The position numbers were made by a program, and so were the translations under genes. DNA of 64,000 nt from Roseburia sp. (lineage in GTDB: Bacteria > Bacteroidota > Bacteroidia > Bacteroidales > Bacteroidaceae): contig JAMPEL010000007.1 of the NCBI GenBank assembly GCA_023665185.1, positions 20,995-84,994 on the forward strand, written 5' to 3'. This document shows, in pieces, positions 1-7,504 of this stretch. Under the pieces are notes generated by a model that was not told where the DNA came from, did no database searches, and saw only the letters and a list, made by a program, of their open reading frames with translations. The number at the start of each line of letters is the position of its first letter. Within the stretch, counting starts at the first letter, position 1.

Positions 1-179
1 AGTTGTACACATTCATCGCCCCACCACTCCAGATACATAGTCTCAGGGTATAGATTGCGATAGGTCGCCCCACCGGGAACGAGGTCGTCAATCGTAAAAA
101 GTTTAGTTCCTTGTGCCATTGTCATTGTCGAAAATGCCGTGAGCAGTATCGCTGCCACAGTCCTTATACGTCCTCTCAT
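1..179 (-). CDS. Dipeptidyl peptidase IV-like S9 peptidase, 5' end only
   Basis: The reading frame starts at the ATG complementary to 177-179 and runs off the left edge, giving 59 residues. It opens with a signal peptide ending near TMTMAQG, then FTIDDLVPGGATYRNLYPE and a WWGDE motif. The 'xxLDDLxPGGxxYxNLxPE...WWGD' start is typical of the beta-propeller N-terminus of secreted S9B dipeptidyl peptidase IV enzymes of Prevotella and Bacteroides, which remove N-terminal X-Pro dipeptides in the periplasm. The catalytic domain lies outside the window, so the assignment rests on this short stretch. Confidence 0.7.
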   Translation of the reverse strand, partial: MRGRIRTVAAILLTAFSTMTMAQGTKLFTIDDLVPGGATYRNLYPETMYLEWWGDECVQ

Positions 180-216
180 TGTTGTTGATAATGTCTTGAT
201 GTTGTTGATAATGTTG

Positions 217-224
217 CAAAGATA
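217..224 (-). promoter_or_regulatory. -7 promoter box of the S9 peptidase gene
   Basis: On the minus strand this reads TATCTTTG, matching the Bacteroidota -7 consensus TAnnTTTG, about 38 nt upstream of the start codon at 179. The leader between them contains two direct copies of GTTGTTGATAATGT (181-194 and 201-214). I see no clear -33 TTG at the expected distance. Confidence 0.55.
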
Positions 225-574
225 CATCTTTTAGGCGAGTTCGGAAATAAGATTGATTATTCTCCGTTGGCTTCCGCACCCGATTTTTCTCAAAATCAAG
301 CCGCTGACAGCCGCAAGAGGGTGTGTTTTCCATCATTTACGGTTTTACACAAATGCCCGCGCTCATTTCGGACACGTCCAAGTGGTGTCCAAAGCGCATA
401 ATGTACGGTAGCGGAAAAGTCATCGCCAATCCTGTTTTTCGCCCTGCCACCCCTCCATCCCGTCTCTCTTTGTTCTTGAATCTGTCTACCTCCGTAACAT
501 AATAAAATTATGATAAGTCCCCCAAAAATCAGGCGGAACGATTTTAAGATTTCAGGGCTAAAATGTTTTCAATT

Positions 575-1134
575 GTTATTTGAGATTTTGGAGTGCAAAG
601 ATAAGTTGTTGATAATCAATAAAATGCTATTCTTCAAAAATAGGGCGGTTTTTGATGAAAAACGGAGAGTTCAAACCCAAATAGGGAGTGCTGATAATCA
701 GAGAGTTATGAAAATCCGGGCTTAAAACCGTCATTTTTCGGGTTCAAAATCCATTTTTGTTTTTCGGAGCATGGGAAAGTTGGTTGCGGCCTTTTTGAGG
801 AAGTGATTCGGGAAAATGCCCGATTTTGGCCCGAAAAAAGGGCTTTGAAAATTTTGTGCGCCTTGAAAATAAATTTTGTGCGCCTCGCGAAAAAAACCAG
901 TGTGCCTTAGAAATAAATTTTCAGCACCTTGCAATTTTGGACTTTTGTGGGCTTTTGGGCGAAAAAGGTGTGTTTGGGGTTGGATTTATATATCTTTTAG
1001 TCGGGTGGATTGTTCTATTTATCCGCTTGAATTTTGAGGGTTAGAAGTCGCTGTAGAATCGCGTTTTTGCAACCGAGGTAAGGTTCGGTTCATTTTGAGG
1101 CGATTCTACGAGGGTTTGAATTTTAACATTTCAA
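575..1134 (+). repeat. 560-bp intergenic repeat, copy 1
   Basis: First of four related elements in the window (others at 25650-26205, 34268-34828 and 48611-49170). It contains two TGATAATCA motifs, then a GCCC/GGGC hairpin near 832-845. Next come four direct repeats of a CACCTTG-type heptamer starting at 859, 881, 903 and 925, exactly 22 bp apart. It ends with an inverted repeat (1053-1062 GTAGAATCGC, 1100-1109 GCGATTCTAC) and the end sequence TTTTAACATTTCAA. No convincing ORF lies inside. The stretch 225-574 to its left shows nothing I can assign. Confidence 0.85.
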
Positions 1135-1398
1135 GTCGCGAAAATGTGTGCAAAAAGTATGATAAGTGCCCTGTTGAAAACGGTGTCTCAAACAAATATA
1201 TTTATGTGGCTACCACACCGTCATAGTACTATGCAAAAAAGACTGTTTGTTTGCCCCACCCTCGACAGCCATGCACCAACTGCCACAACCGCCAACACCC
1301 ACATTCCAAAGCACAAGCACGAGTATTTCCCCAAAACATCCTGAAAATTTTTCTCACTATAAATCAACAACTTACAAACTAAAAATCAGATTTTTACA

Positions 1399-1458
1399 TT
1401 AAAATCGGAACAAATATTCAAATGAAAAATCTTGCGTTACTATTCATCATATCTTTGC
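1399..1458 (+). promoter_or_regulatory. Promoter with conserved upstream block, effector A operon
   Basis: The block 1399-1434 (starting TTAAAATC, containing the inverted repeat TTCAAATGAA and ending AAAATCTTG) nearly matches 6336-6371 before the sugar operon. Exactly 15 nt after the TTG comes TATCTTTG at 1450-1457, a good -7 box, the same spacing as at 6371/6387. The predicted transcript starts near 1464, about 20 nt before the first tiny ORF. The inverted repeat may be an operator for a common regulator. Confidence 0.7.
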
Positions 1459-1484
1459 ATCGAAATCAAAACAACACAACATAT

Positions 1485-1601
1485 ATGACAAAACAAAAAA
1501 ACTCACATATTTGGAGGATGAGTCCCCGAGAAAGCAGGAGCATATCCGCCGCTTATATTATAATAAGGAATACGTATCAACACAATAAAGAAGTCAGCTG
1601 A
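1485..1601 (+). CDS. Small ORF 1 of the effector A leader chain (38 aa)
   Basis: This is the first ATG after the predicted promoter. It encodes a 38-residue basic peptide starting MTKQKNSHIWRMSPRES. An internal ATG at 1518 gives a 27-residue version. Its stop is one base before the start of the next small ORF, so the chain from 1485 to 2743 is tiled without a gap longer than 3 nt. No homologue is recognisable and the second island copy lacks it, so coding status is uncertain. It may be a leader peptide or a translational-coupling device. Confidence 0.4.
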   Translation: MTKQKNSHIWRMSPRESRSISAAYIIIRNTYQHNKEVS

Positions 1602-1602
1602 C

Positions 1603-1707
1603 ATGAACAGGATTAGTAGAACCAACAACCAAGCAAGAAGTCCGCCGCCATACACGGTGGCATCCACAAACAACACTCACAAAAATTGGTTGAAACAAAA
1701 AGAATGA
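1603..1707 (+). CDS. Small ORF 2 of the effector A leader chain (34 aa)
   Basis: It encodes 34 residues starting MNRISRTNNQARSPPPYT. The start corresponds to the small ORF at 10539 (MNKYCRT...RSPP), so the N-terminal pattern MN...RT....RSPP is kept in both copies. Here a frame difference ends the ORF, and the remaining homology continues in the next frame at 1704. Its stop overlaps the next start as ATGA. The product is unknown. Confidence 0.45.
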   Translation: MNRISRTNNQARSPPPYTVASTNNTHKNWLKQKE

Positions 1708-1790
1708 AAATGAGCAGAAAAATCAAAGTCGTTCTTCTCGCCATAAAGATTATTGTGGTGGCTATAAAGAAGTATAAGAACAGAGTATGA
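1704..1790 (+). CDS. Small hydrophobic peptide ORF 3 (28 aa)
   Basis: It encodes 28 residues with a basic N-terminus (MKMSRKIKV), a short hydrophobic core (VVLLAIKIIVVAIKK) and a basic tail. The core matches the C-terminal half of the 52-residue ORF at 10539 (VAILAIKIIMATIKK), so an amphipathic or membrane-active segment is conserved between islands although the frame arrangement differs. It overlaps the previous ORF by 4 nt and ends 3 nt before the next start. It could be a small membrane peptide or a leader whose translation controls downstream genes. Confidence 0.45.
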   Translation: MKMSRKIKVVLLAIKIIVVAIKKYKNRV

Positions 1791-1793
1791 ACC

Positions 1794-1862
1794 ATGAGCG
1801 GGCAAGCCGGTGTGCGCAGCCGGCTTGCCAGCCCCCAAAAAGAAAAAACAGAATTATTATGA
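1794..1862 (+). CDS. Small ORF 4 coupled to effector A (22 aa)
   Basis: It encodes 22 residues (MSGQAGVRSRL... ending KTELL). Its stop overlaps the effector start as ATGA at 1859-1862, the classical arrangement for translational coupling. The copy at 10694 has the same length, with two Gln/Lys substitutions and one silent change. A stable hairpin (1801-1829) lies inside the ORF, so ribosomes crossing it would melt the structure. The peptide may matter less than the act of translating it. Confidence 0.5.
   Translation: MSGQAGVRSRLASPQKEKTELL
1801..1829 (+). promoter_or_regulatory. Leader hairpin before effector A
   Basis: GGCAAGCCGG and CCGGCTTGCC form a perfect 10-bp stem around a 9-nt loop (TGTGCGCAG), 30 nt upstream of the effector start. 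The equivalent site at 10701-10729 keeps loop and right arm unchanged and tolerates one mismatch and one G-U pair in the left arm. There is no U-tract, so a translational control role is more likely than termination. Confidence 0.55.
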
Positions 1863-2743
1863 CAACAATTAAAAGATACAACAGCGCGAAGCCCGCAAGC
1901 TATGCGGCAAGCGCACAAAGCAACAGCAATTCACCGAAAGGAAGTATAGACAACCCATACACCCTAACCGAGTTCTACGATTACGAGAACGGCGCATGGC
2001 CCGGAGGATATGTGGAGGGACTTGGATATGTGCCGCCAGACACCGTTATTTGGGGTTCGCAAAGCAGTTCATCCGACCCTGACTCATGGGGCAGCGACAT
2101 TTCTGACCCGTGGGGTAGTGACACCTCCGACCTCTGGGGTTCTGACGGAAGCAGCAGCAATCCGGGAAACACCGGCGGAGGCGGTGGTGGAGGCACTACC
2201 GGAGGCGGAAGACCCGGAGGAACGACAAGTGGGAATAATACAACCAATAAAAATCCAGTTGCAGATGTCTTGTCAGTCTCTCAGTTCAGACCCTTCCAAG
2301 ACAACGAACCACGCGGATGCTTTAGAAGATGTCAGGAGATGTTGGCTTCTGCTAATTGCAGTCTCAATGACGGTGAAATAGCGATGGCAAATTATGACTC
2401 AAACGGACGGGCCACAACTCCCACCTCAAGTGCCCCAGAAGGAATATCCTATATTGAGAGTCAATTAAATCAAAAACACCCTGTCATTGTTTCAGTTGAT
2501 TATAAAGAAGGCACATCTATGGGAAGTGGCAAATCAGACCAAGCAGGCGACCATTTTGTTATAATAGTTGGAGGATGTTCTTCCGAAGGATTTCATTATT
2601 ATGATCCAGGGACACGAGATTCTGACAATGGAACGAGCCCAAATAATATGTTTTTATATGAAAACGGATTGCTAATAGATACATCCGTAATTGTAGGGAA
2701 AGATTATAAATATATTGTAACAGGCATTAGGACAAATAAATAA
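1859..2743 (+). CDS. Putative polymorphic effector A with papain/C39-like C-terminal domain
   Basis: The product has 294 residues. The start at 1859 is chosen over the in-frame ATG at 1787 because the paralogue at 10759 starts at the same codon. There is no Sec signal peptide or membrane segment. Residues 1-60 hold the conserved segment with WPGGYVEGLGYVPP. Residues 76-97 hold three WGSD repeats in a Ser/Asp-rich stretch, followed by a Gly/Thr linker (to about 125). The C-terminal domain (about 140-294) shows a papain-fold pattern: Cys154 in GCFRRC, His232 in GDHFVIIVGG and Asp249 in YYDPGT. Such domains occur at the C-termini of Bacteroidota secreted toxins and peptidases. The N-terminal half is nearly identical to effector B while the catalytic domain is unrelated, the hallmark of polymorphic effectors. 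The export route is unknown; type VI or a dedicated system is possible. Confidence 0.65.
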   Translation: MTTIKRYNSAKPASYAASAQSNSNSPKGSIDNPYTLTEFYDYENGAWPGGYVEGLGYVPPDTVIWGSQSSSSDPDSWGSDISDPWGSDTSDLWGSDGSSSNPGNTGGGGGGGTTGGGRPGGTTSGNNTTNKNPVADVLSVSQFRPFQDNEPRGCFRRCQEMLASANCSLNDGEIAMANYDSNGRATTPTSSAPEGISYIESQLNQKHPVIVSVDYKEGTSMGSGKSDQAGDHFVIIVGGCSSEGFHYYDPGTRDSDNGTSPNNMFLYENGLLIDTSVIVGKDYKYIVTGIRTNK

Positions 2744-2761
2744 ATCCTCTTTACATGAAAG

Positions 2762-2798
2762 GAGTGCGCAAATGAAAACGATTTTGCGCACTCTTTTC
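2762..2798 (+). terminator. Intrinsic terminator after effector A
   Basis: GAGTGCGCAAA pairs with TTTGCGCACTC around a 10-nt loop and is followed by TTTTCT, 18 nt after the effector stop codon. Confidence 0.8.
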
Positions 2799-2861
2799 TA
2801 TTTGCTTTCCACAAAAAGGCTCGAAAGATTTGCGACAAGAAAACTATTGATTATATTTGCG

Positions 2862-2869
2862 ACATAAAA
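2862..2869 (+). promoter_or_regulatory. Possible -7 box before the first 399-aa gene
   Basis: TATATTTG lies 9 nt upstream of the start codon at 2879, so the transcript would be almost leaderless. No -33 TTG at the usual distance is seen. The nonamer TTTGCGACA occurs twice here (2829-2837 and 2866-2874). Confidence 0.35.
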
Positions 2870-2878
2870 ACCACTATT

Positions 2879-4078
2879 ATGAAAACAACCGTAATATATG
2901 TATGCGCCATCCTCTTTCTTTTCTCATTGAAAATTCAGAGCAGGGCTATTCCACACACACAAGGCAATGACTCAACACCTCTTTTCCAAGCGTTCCTGAA
3001 CGAATTTGCCACATACGGGAAAGAAAAGATTGATTCCGCCACATTCGGACACAAATTTTTTGACTCTCAGGTAGACAAAGAGAAATATGAGGCGTTCCTC
3101 CCCAAAAATTCCAATTGCCTTTGTCTGGAAGATGACGTCCTCTGGCAGGCTGGGAGCATGATACAGAAAGGAGACATTATCGCGGTATTTCTAAAAAGGC
3201 ACTGCTTTGAGGACGAATATGAGTCATACTGCGACTATATGGTAATTACATATACCCGAGAGGGGAAGCTGACAGACTACAGGTCGGTTGGACGCTCAGG
3301 CAGATTGTACGAATGCAGCATTGAAGGCGACACGCGCAATATAAGCATGACATCGGTATGTGGCGACCTGCTCAACAAGGAACAGCTGAGAGACTACGGG
3401 GATTTGATATATGCAATGACAAAGAAGAAGTTCACGGTTTCCAAAGAGGGGAAGATAAAGGAAAAGGCCATCGGAAAGCAATGGATAAAATCCGTGGTGC
3501 AAAAGGACGGGATAGTAAGAAAAGTGGAGTTTGAGGATTATGTTAATCTTTTCCTCCCATTGGAAGGCGACAAGATACCAGACGAGTGGCAGAGCAAAAC
3601 ACCATACAAGGAATTGGAATACAGTTATGCCAAAACATTCATCCCCGACAGTGCCGACTGCAATTGTGAGAGGAGAAACCTGCTTTGGCATCCGTGTTTT
3701 AAACAGGAACGCAACGATTTCATTGCTGTTTTCTTGCATAAGCTCTGTGATTTGCCCAAAGAAGGATGTATGTATACAGACTACCTCATCATCACCTACT
3801 CTAAAGACGGGACGGTGATAGACATGCAACGCATCGTACGCCGAGGGGATTTATGGGAGGCGTACATAGACGAATCATCGACAGCATCGTCCATTCTTGT
3901 CAAGCAGGGGTTTATAGATGAAAAGAGTATAGATGCCAGACTGCATGTATTGCCCATAGATGTTATTGTAACCCAATACGACATCACTCCGGACGGGAAA
4001 ATACACCAGAAAACAGTCGGGACATATCATTCGACCTGCCATCTTGCCGATTACGGATACAGGTTTGTTTTTGAATAA
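2879..4078 (+). CDS. Secreted protein with internal duplication (399 aa), copy A
   Basis: This is a family I do not recognise. A signal peptide (VIYVCAILFLFSLKIQSRA) precedes two related halves of about 180 residues. Each half has a Cys-rich start (CLCLEDDVLW; CNCERRNLLW), then IAVFL...C....YxDYxxITY and a repeated charged segment. It is therefore likely a periplasmic or surface protein with possible disulfides. The gene is almost identical to 13711-14910, with about three base differences in 1200 bp, whereas the flanking DNA differs. Its place after an effector terminator makes an immunity or accessory role possible, but nothing in the sequence proves it. Confidence 0.7.
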   Translation: MKTTVIYVCAILFLFSLKIQSRAIPHTQGNDSTPLFQAFLNEFATYGKEKIDSATFGHKFFDSQVDKEKYEAFLPKNSNCLCLEDDVLWQAGSMIQKGDIIAVFLKRHCFEDEYESYCDYMVITYTREGKLTDYRSVGRSGRLYECSIEGDTRNISMTSVCGDLLNKEQLRDYGDLIYAMTKKKFTVSKEGKIKEKAIGKQWIKSVVQKDGIVRKVEFEDYVNLFLPLEGDKIPDEWQSKTPYKELEYSYAKTFIPDSADCNCERRNLLWHPCFKQERNDFIAVFLHKLCDLPKEGCMYTDYLIITYSKDGTVIDMQRIVRRGDLWEAYIDESSTASSILVKQGFIDEKSIDARLHVLPIDVIVTQYDITPDGKIHQKTVGTYHSTCHLADYGYRFVFE

Positions 4079-4143
4079 CACATGGATACGGGATAAGACT
4101 CAGGCGATTCCATCCTTCACGACCAATCTAAAATCAGAACATT

Positions 4144-5190
4144 ATGAAAACCAGCACTTTCTATTGTGCCATATTGACAGCTCTCATTGGTATAGGATGC
4201 AACCATACAAACAAGGAAACTGCTATTTCCGAGACTAAAAAAGAGATAAAACCTACTGCACCATCCGCCACATCGCCAAAGCAGGAAGCAGCGAAAGACA
4301 GTGTGAAAACCACAATATATGAGTACGACAGCAACATAGTCAAATATATCAAGTTTCCCGTCTCCAATGCTCAAGACTCCATTCCTTTAGATGTTGGCTC
4401 TTTTCTCTGCGGATTTGAGGTGGACGAGGACAGCCTTATGTACTTTGTCGGTGAGAATCCCTTGCAGGTGGCATGTTTCAATCAGGCGCGGACGATGCTC
4501 TACAGGCGCGTGATAGAGGGACACGAGACGGAATATGACATGATGTGTATGCGCAACGACAGCATATATATCGTGGACGAAATACATCATACGCTGCTGA
4601 GAATGCACAAGGACGGAACGGGAAGCGTGGAAGAAATGCTGCTGGCGGATGACTCCATCAGACAGTGCAAGTTCCTTGACAACTGTTTCATGGCATACCG
4701 AGAGGAAGGAGAAATCAGCCTTGACGAGCTGTCAGAGAACAAATGGAATCAGAAGACATACGACTATGCGGCGAACCTGCTTGACGAGAGAACCATTACG
4801 TTAACTCATCTGGACACACTGCTGACAGACGCCCCTATCAAGTCTATAGACCTCAACGAAGAAGGGGCACTATGGTATTACCACAACTATCTTGGAGAAT
4901 ATAAGGGATTATATCTTTACAAAGGTGTACAATGGTTGAGTGACGGAAAATATAATTGGGAATTAAGGCTGCACGATAAAGAGGGAAACATCATATATAA
5001 ACGTCGGATACCCGACAACGTAATTCCGGGTAATGTAACATGCTATAAAAGGCGGGAATGGGGATATCTTCATTTCCCTGACCATGAAATTGTGCGCAAT
5101 GATAAACTATATTTGTCAGGATATGTATGGCAAACAGATACTTTTATCATAACCTGCATAGACCTTGCGGTGGCATTCCCTGATTTATAA
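4144..5190 (+). CDS. Lipoprotein, beta-propeller-like (348 aa)
   Basis: A lipoprotein signal (FYCAILTALIGIGC) places Cys19 as the lipidated residue, followed by a Lys/Pro/Thr linker containing KPTAPSATSPKQE. The rest has repeated short segments such as DSLMYFVGENPLQVACFN and DSIYIVDEIHHTLLRM, suggesting a beta-propeller of the 6-bladed lipoprotein type, but no catalytic motif is visible. A paralogue at 11862-12917 is nearly identical in the central part and diverges at both ends. The same 55-residue N-terminal cassette also heads the 246-class lipoprotein at 12979. A substrate- or effector-binding surface protein is plausible. Confidence 0.65.
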   Translation: MKTSTFYCAILTALIGIGCNHTNKETAISETKKEIKPTAPSATSPKQEAAKDSVKTTIYEYDSNIVKYIKFPVSNAQDSIPLDVGSFLCGFEVDEDSLMYFVGENPLQVACFNQARTMLYRRVIEGHETEYDMMCMRNDSIYIVDEIHHTLLRMHKDGTGSVEEMLLADDSIRQCKFLDNCFMAYREEGEISLDELSENKWNQKTYDYAANLLDERTITLTHLDTLLTDAPIKSIDLNEEGALWYYHNYLGEYKGLYLYKGVQWLSDGKYNWELRLHDKEGNIIYKRRIPDNVIPGNVTCYKRREWGYLHFPDHEIVRNDKLYLSGYVWQTDTFIITCIDLAVAFPDL

Positions 5191-5239
5191 GGCAACAATA
5201 TAAAAACATTTCTTATACCAAATAGAATCAATACACGCA

Positions 5240-6104
5240 ATGAAAAAAATCATTATCCTCACCCTGCTGATTGGCGTCATACTGAATATTCACGCACAAA
5301 AAGCGGATACGCACCACCCTGTTCCATCTGCCACAGAAAGAATCACGGATTTTTATCACAAATGGTTGCATGATGACACCAGCGGACAACGCGCCTCACT
5401 GGAAGACGAATACCTGACTTCCGAAATGAGAAGAAAATGGAGACGTATAGCCACGGTGTACGGATGCGACCCGTTTTTGCGGGCACAGGACTATACGGAA
5501 TATACGGCAAAGAGCCTGCAATGCACACATTAGAAGGTGACTGGTATTGTGTGTCATTCAGTCATGAGGAGAACGCGTCAAGGACACAAATTCCCCTAAA
5601 GGTCACAACGAAGGGGGGGGACAAGGAAAGATACGTATCGCATACGTGGTGCCGGAATGGGGAGGATTCCAGTATGGAGATTCGTTGTTACAGCAGAAAA
5701 CCGCATCCAAGGAGATTGTGAGCAAAGCCAGCAAGTGTGACGCGGAGACATTCATAAAGTCTTTCTACCAACAGTACACCGGCATATATGCAAGGATGGA
5801 CTACGCTATGGAACAGGATTTGAAAGAGCTTAGAGAACAACACTGCACACCGGAGTTGAATGTCAGGTTCAAGGAAGCCGCCGATTTCAACAAGGAAGAT
5901 TGTGGCAGTGACAGCTATGACCTGCTGGTAAACAATTTCGACTTTGATGTCTTTTGGTGCAAAAGTCTTGTAATCGAGGCGACAGGAAAAGACACATTCA
6001 ACGTTTCGTACAAATACAGTCCGAATGATACTTTCAGCACATCTTTCCAAGTCAAGGTTTGCGAGAAGAACGGATATTATAAAATAGAGGACATCATTTT
6101 ATAA
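5240..6104 (+). pseudogene. Frameshifted secreted protein with two DUF3828-like repeats
   Basis: The first frame encodes a signal peptide (MKKIIILTLLIGVILNIHAQ) and a segment up to CDPFLRAQDYTEY. The sequence then continues in a second frame (LEGDWYCVSFSHEEN) and in a third (VPEWGGFQYGDSL to the stop). Each step equals loss of one base: one near 5500-5530 and one in a run of eight G at 5613-5620, where six or nine G would restore the frame. The two parts (FYHKWL... and FIKSFYQQY...) look like tandem copies of the DUF3828 type, a small secreted domain of unknown function. The gene is either dead, phase-variable at the G-run, or mis-sequenced there; the upstream shift argues for decay. Confidence 0.65.
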
Positions 6105-6171
6105 AGTGTCCGGCCTCGAACAATAGATTGCCCGACATGTCTCAACCTTAATAATTGGGTCGGAATAATTG

Positions 6172-6206
6172 CAGGCTCCTTTGTCGTAATGCGGCAAAGG
6201 AGCCTG
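6172..6206 (+). terminator. Hairpin after the DUF3828-like pseudogene
   Basis: CAGGCTCCTTTG pairs with CAAAGGAGCCTG across an 11-nt loop, followed by TTGAATT. It separates the first island from the sugar operon. The U-tract is weak. Confidence 0.6.
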
Positions 6207-6335
6207 TTGAATTATATGATGATGCCCCATACATTCATCCCGGATTTGTCAGGAAACTGTTAATAGTCAAATTAAGGCTGCATAAATTTCTCTTTGTAAA
6301 TCAATCTGTTACAATAAAAGTATCTTTTATTTCAG

Positions 6336-6394
6336 TTAAAATCAGAACAAAGTTTCATCTGAAAAATCTTGTGTATGCAAATGCCATAACTTTG
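6336..6394 (+). promoter_or_regulatory. Promoter of the sugar operon with conserved block
   Basis: The block 6336-6371 repeats the effector A upstream block (TTAAAATC, then GAACAAA, an inverted repeat TTTCATCTGAAA and AAAATCTTG). TAACTTTG at 6387-6394 is the -7 box, 15 nt after the TTG as in the first copy. The leader to the start at 6504 is about 100 nt and contains the inverted repeat CAATTGC/GCAATTG. Confidence 0.7.
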
Positions 6395-6503
6395 TATTGT
6401 GATAAAGGAAATCGGGTGCGCAACGATTTACGAATCATTCAATTGCATATAACCGCAATTGTAAGACAACAGAATTACCAAGCATTTACAAAGAAGAGAT
6501 TTC

Positions 6504-7502
6504 ATGAAGAAAATTACAAGAAAACCGTACTCAATCCTTGTCGCCGGAGGAGCTGGATTCATCGGCTCACATTTATGCGAAAGACTGCTGAAAGAGGGAT
6601 ACTATGTGATATGTCTCGACAATCTGTACACCGGACGGGAGCAGAACATAGAGCATCTGTTGGACAATCCGAAATTCAAGTTTGTCAATCATAATATAAT
6701 ACATCGGTTTAGAAAAACGAGACTTACCGCAATATTCAATCTTGCTTGTCCCGCCTCACCTGTCCATTATCAAAGAGATGCCGTCTACACCACCCAAACG
6801 GCAGTCATCGGGACAATGAACCTGCTGGAACTGGCACAGCGCAACCAATGTGTGCTTGTCCAGGCCTCAACAAGTGAGGTGTACGGCAATCCGGAAGAAC
6901 ATCCGCAGACAGAGAGCTACTGGGGGCATGTCAATCCCAACGGATTCCGCTCATGCTATGACGAAGGGAAACGCTGTGCGGAAAGTCTTTGCATGGACTA
7001 CCACAGGCAATACGGAACAGAGGTCAAGATTGTCAGAATATTCAACACATACGGGCCGCGCATGTCGCCTCATGACGGCCGTGTGGTGTCGAACTTCATT
7101 GTGCAGGCATTGGAAGGGAAAGAAGTCACAATCTATGGAGACGGCAAGCAGACACGTTCCTTTATGTATGTCAGCGACTTGATTAAAGGACTGGTGCGGA
7201 TTATGGATACCCCGGAAGATTTTACAGGCCCTGTCAATATCGGCAATCCGAAAGAAACAGCAATAGAGGATTTGGCGCAGACCATCATGAGACTGACCGG
7301 CTCTGACTCCAAAGTAATGTACAGCATGTTGCCCTCGGATGACCCGGAAAAGCGGAAACCGGACATACAGCTTGCAAGAAAGATGTTGGGCTGGAAACCG
7401 ACAACACCACTGGAAAGAGGTATCAAGAGAACTATAAGACATTTCATGAAAGAAAAGAAGAATCCGGCTTTTTTGAATTCGCTATTTCAGAAGAAGGGAT
7501 AA
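6504..7502 (+). CDS. uxs: UDP-glucuronate decarboxylase (UDP-xylose synthase)
   Basis: The product is a 332-residue extended short-chain dehydrogenase that oxidises and decarboxylates UDP-glucuronate to UDP-xylose with bound NAD. Family signatures are clear: the Rossmann glycine motif AGGAGFIGS (about 14-22), [18 protein letters not shown], the run from [13 protein letters not shown] to SCYDEGKR that carries the catalytic Tyr and Lys, [10 protein letters not shown] and [11 protein letters not shown]. Length and motifs match soluble bacterial UXS enzymes. It is the first gene of an operon with two glycosyltransferase-type proteins (2 nt to the next gene), so UDP-xylose is the most likely donor for at least one of them. 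dTDP-sugar dehydratases lack the CPASP and SCYDEGKR signatures. Confidence 0.9.
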   Translation: MKKITRKPYSILVAGGAGFIGSHLCERLLKEGYYVICLDNLYTGREQNIEHLLDNPKFKFVNHNIIHRFRKTRLTAIFNLACPASPVHYQRDAVYTTQTAVIGTMNLLELAQRNQCVLVQASTSEVYGNPEEHPQTESYWGHVNPNGFRSCYDEGKRCAESLCMDYHRQYGTEVKIVRIFNTYGPRMSPHDGRVVSNFIVQALEGKEVTIYGDGKQTRSFMYVSDLIKGLVRIMDTPEDFTGPVNIGNPKETAIEDLAQTIMRLTGSDSKVMYSMLPSDDPEKRKPDIQLARKMLGWKPTTPLERGIKRTIRHFMKEKKNPAFLNSLFQKKG

Positions 7503-7504
7503 AA

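Noticed and set aside
859..931. The 22-bp array as a small CRISPR
   Set aside because: Period 22 leaves no spacer of normal length, the units are degenerate, all four loci have exactly four units, and no cas gene is present.
575..1134. The 560-bp element as a retron or group II intron
   Set aside because: No reverse transcriptase ORF, no intron domain V, and no branch-point style paired ends are visible.
1144..1344. 66-codon plus-strand frame between repeat copy 1 and the effector A promoter
   Set aside because: No recognisable motif, no counterpart in front of effector B, and it lies before the predicted promoter without a promoter of its own.
1787..1858. 24-residue N-terminal extension of effector A
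   Set aside because: The paralogue starts at the codon equivalent to 1859, and the extension is out of frame with the conserved 22-codon ORF that covers the same DNA.
6155..6694. 179-codon frame across the sugar-operon promoter
   Set aside because: It overlaps the promoter and the first 190 bp of the UDP-xylose synthase in another frame; composition is that of a shadow.
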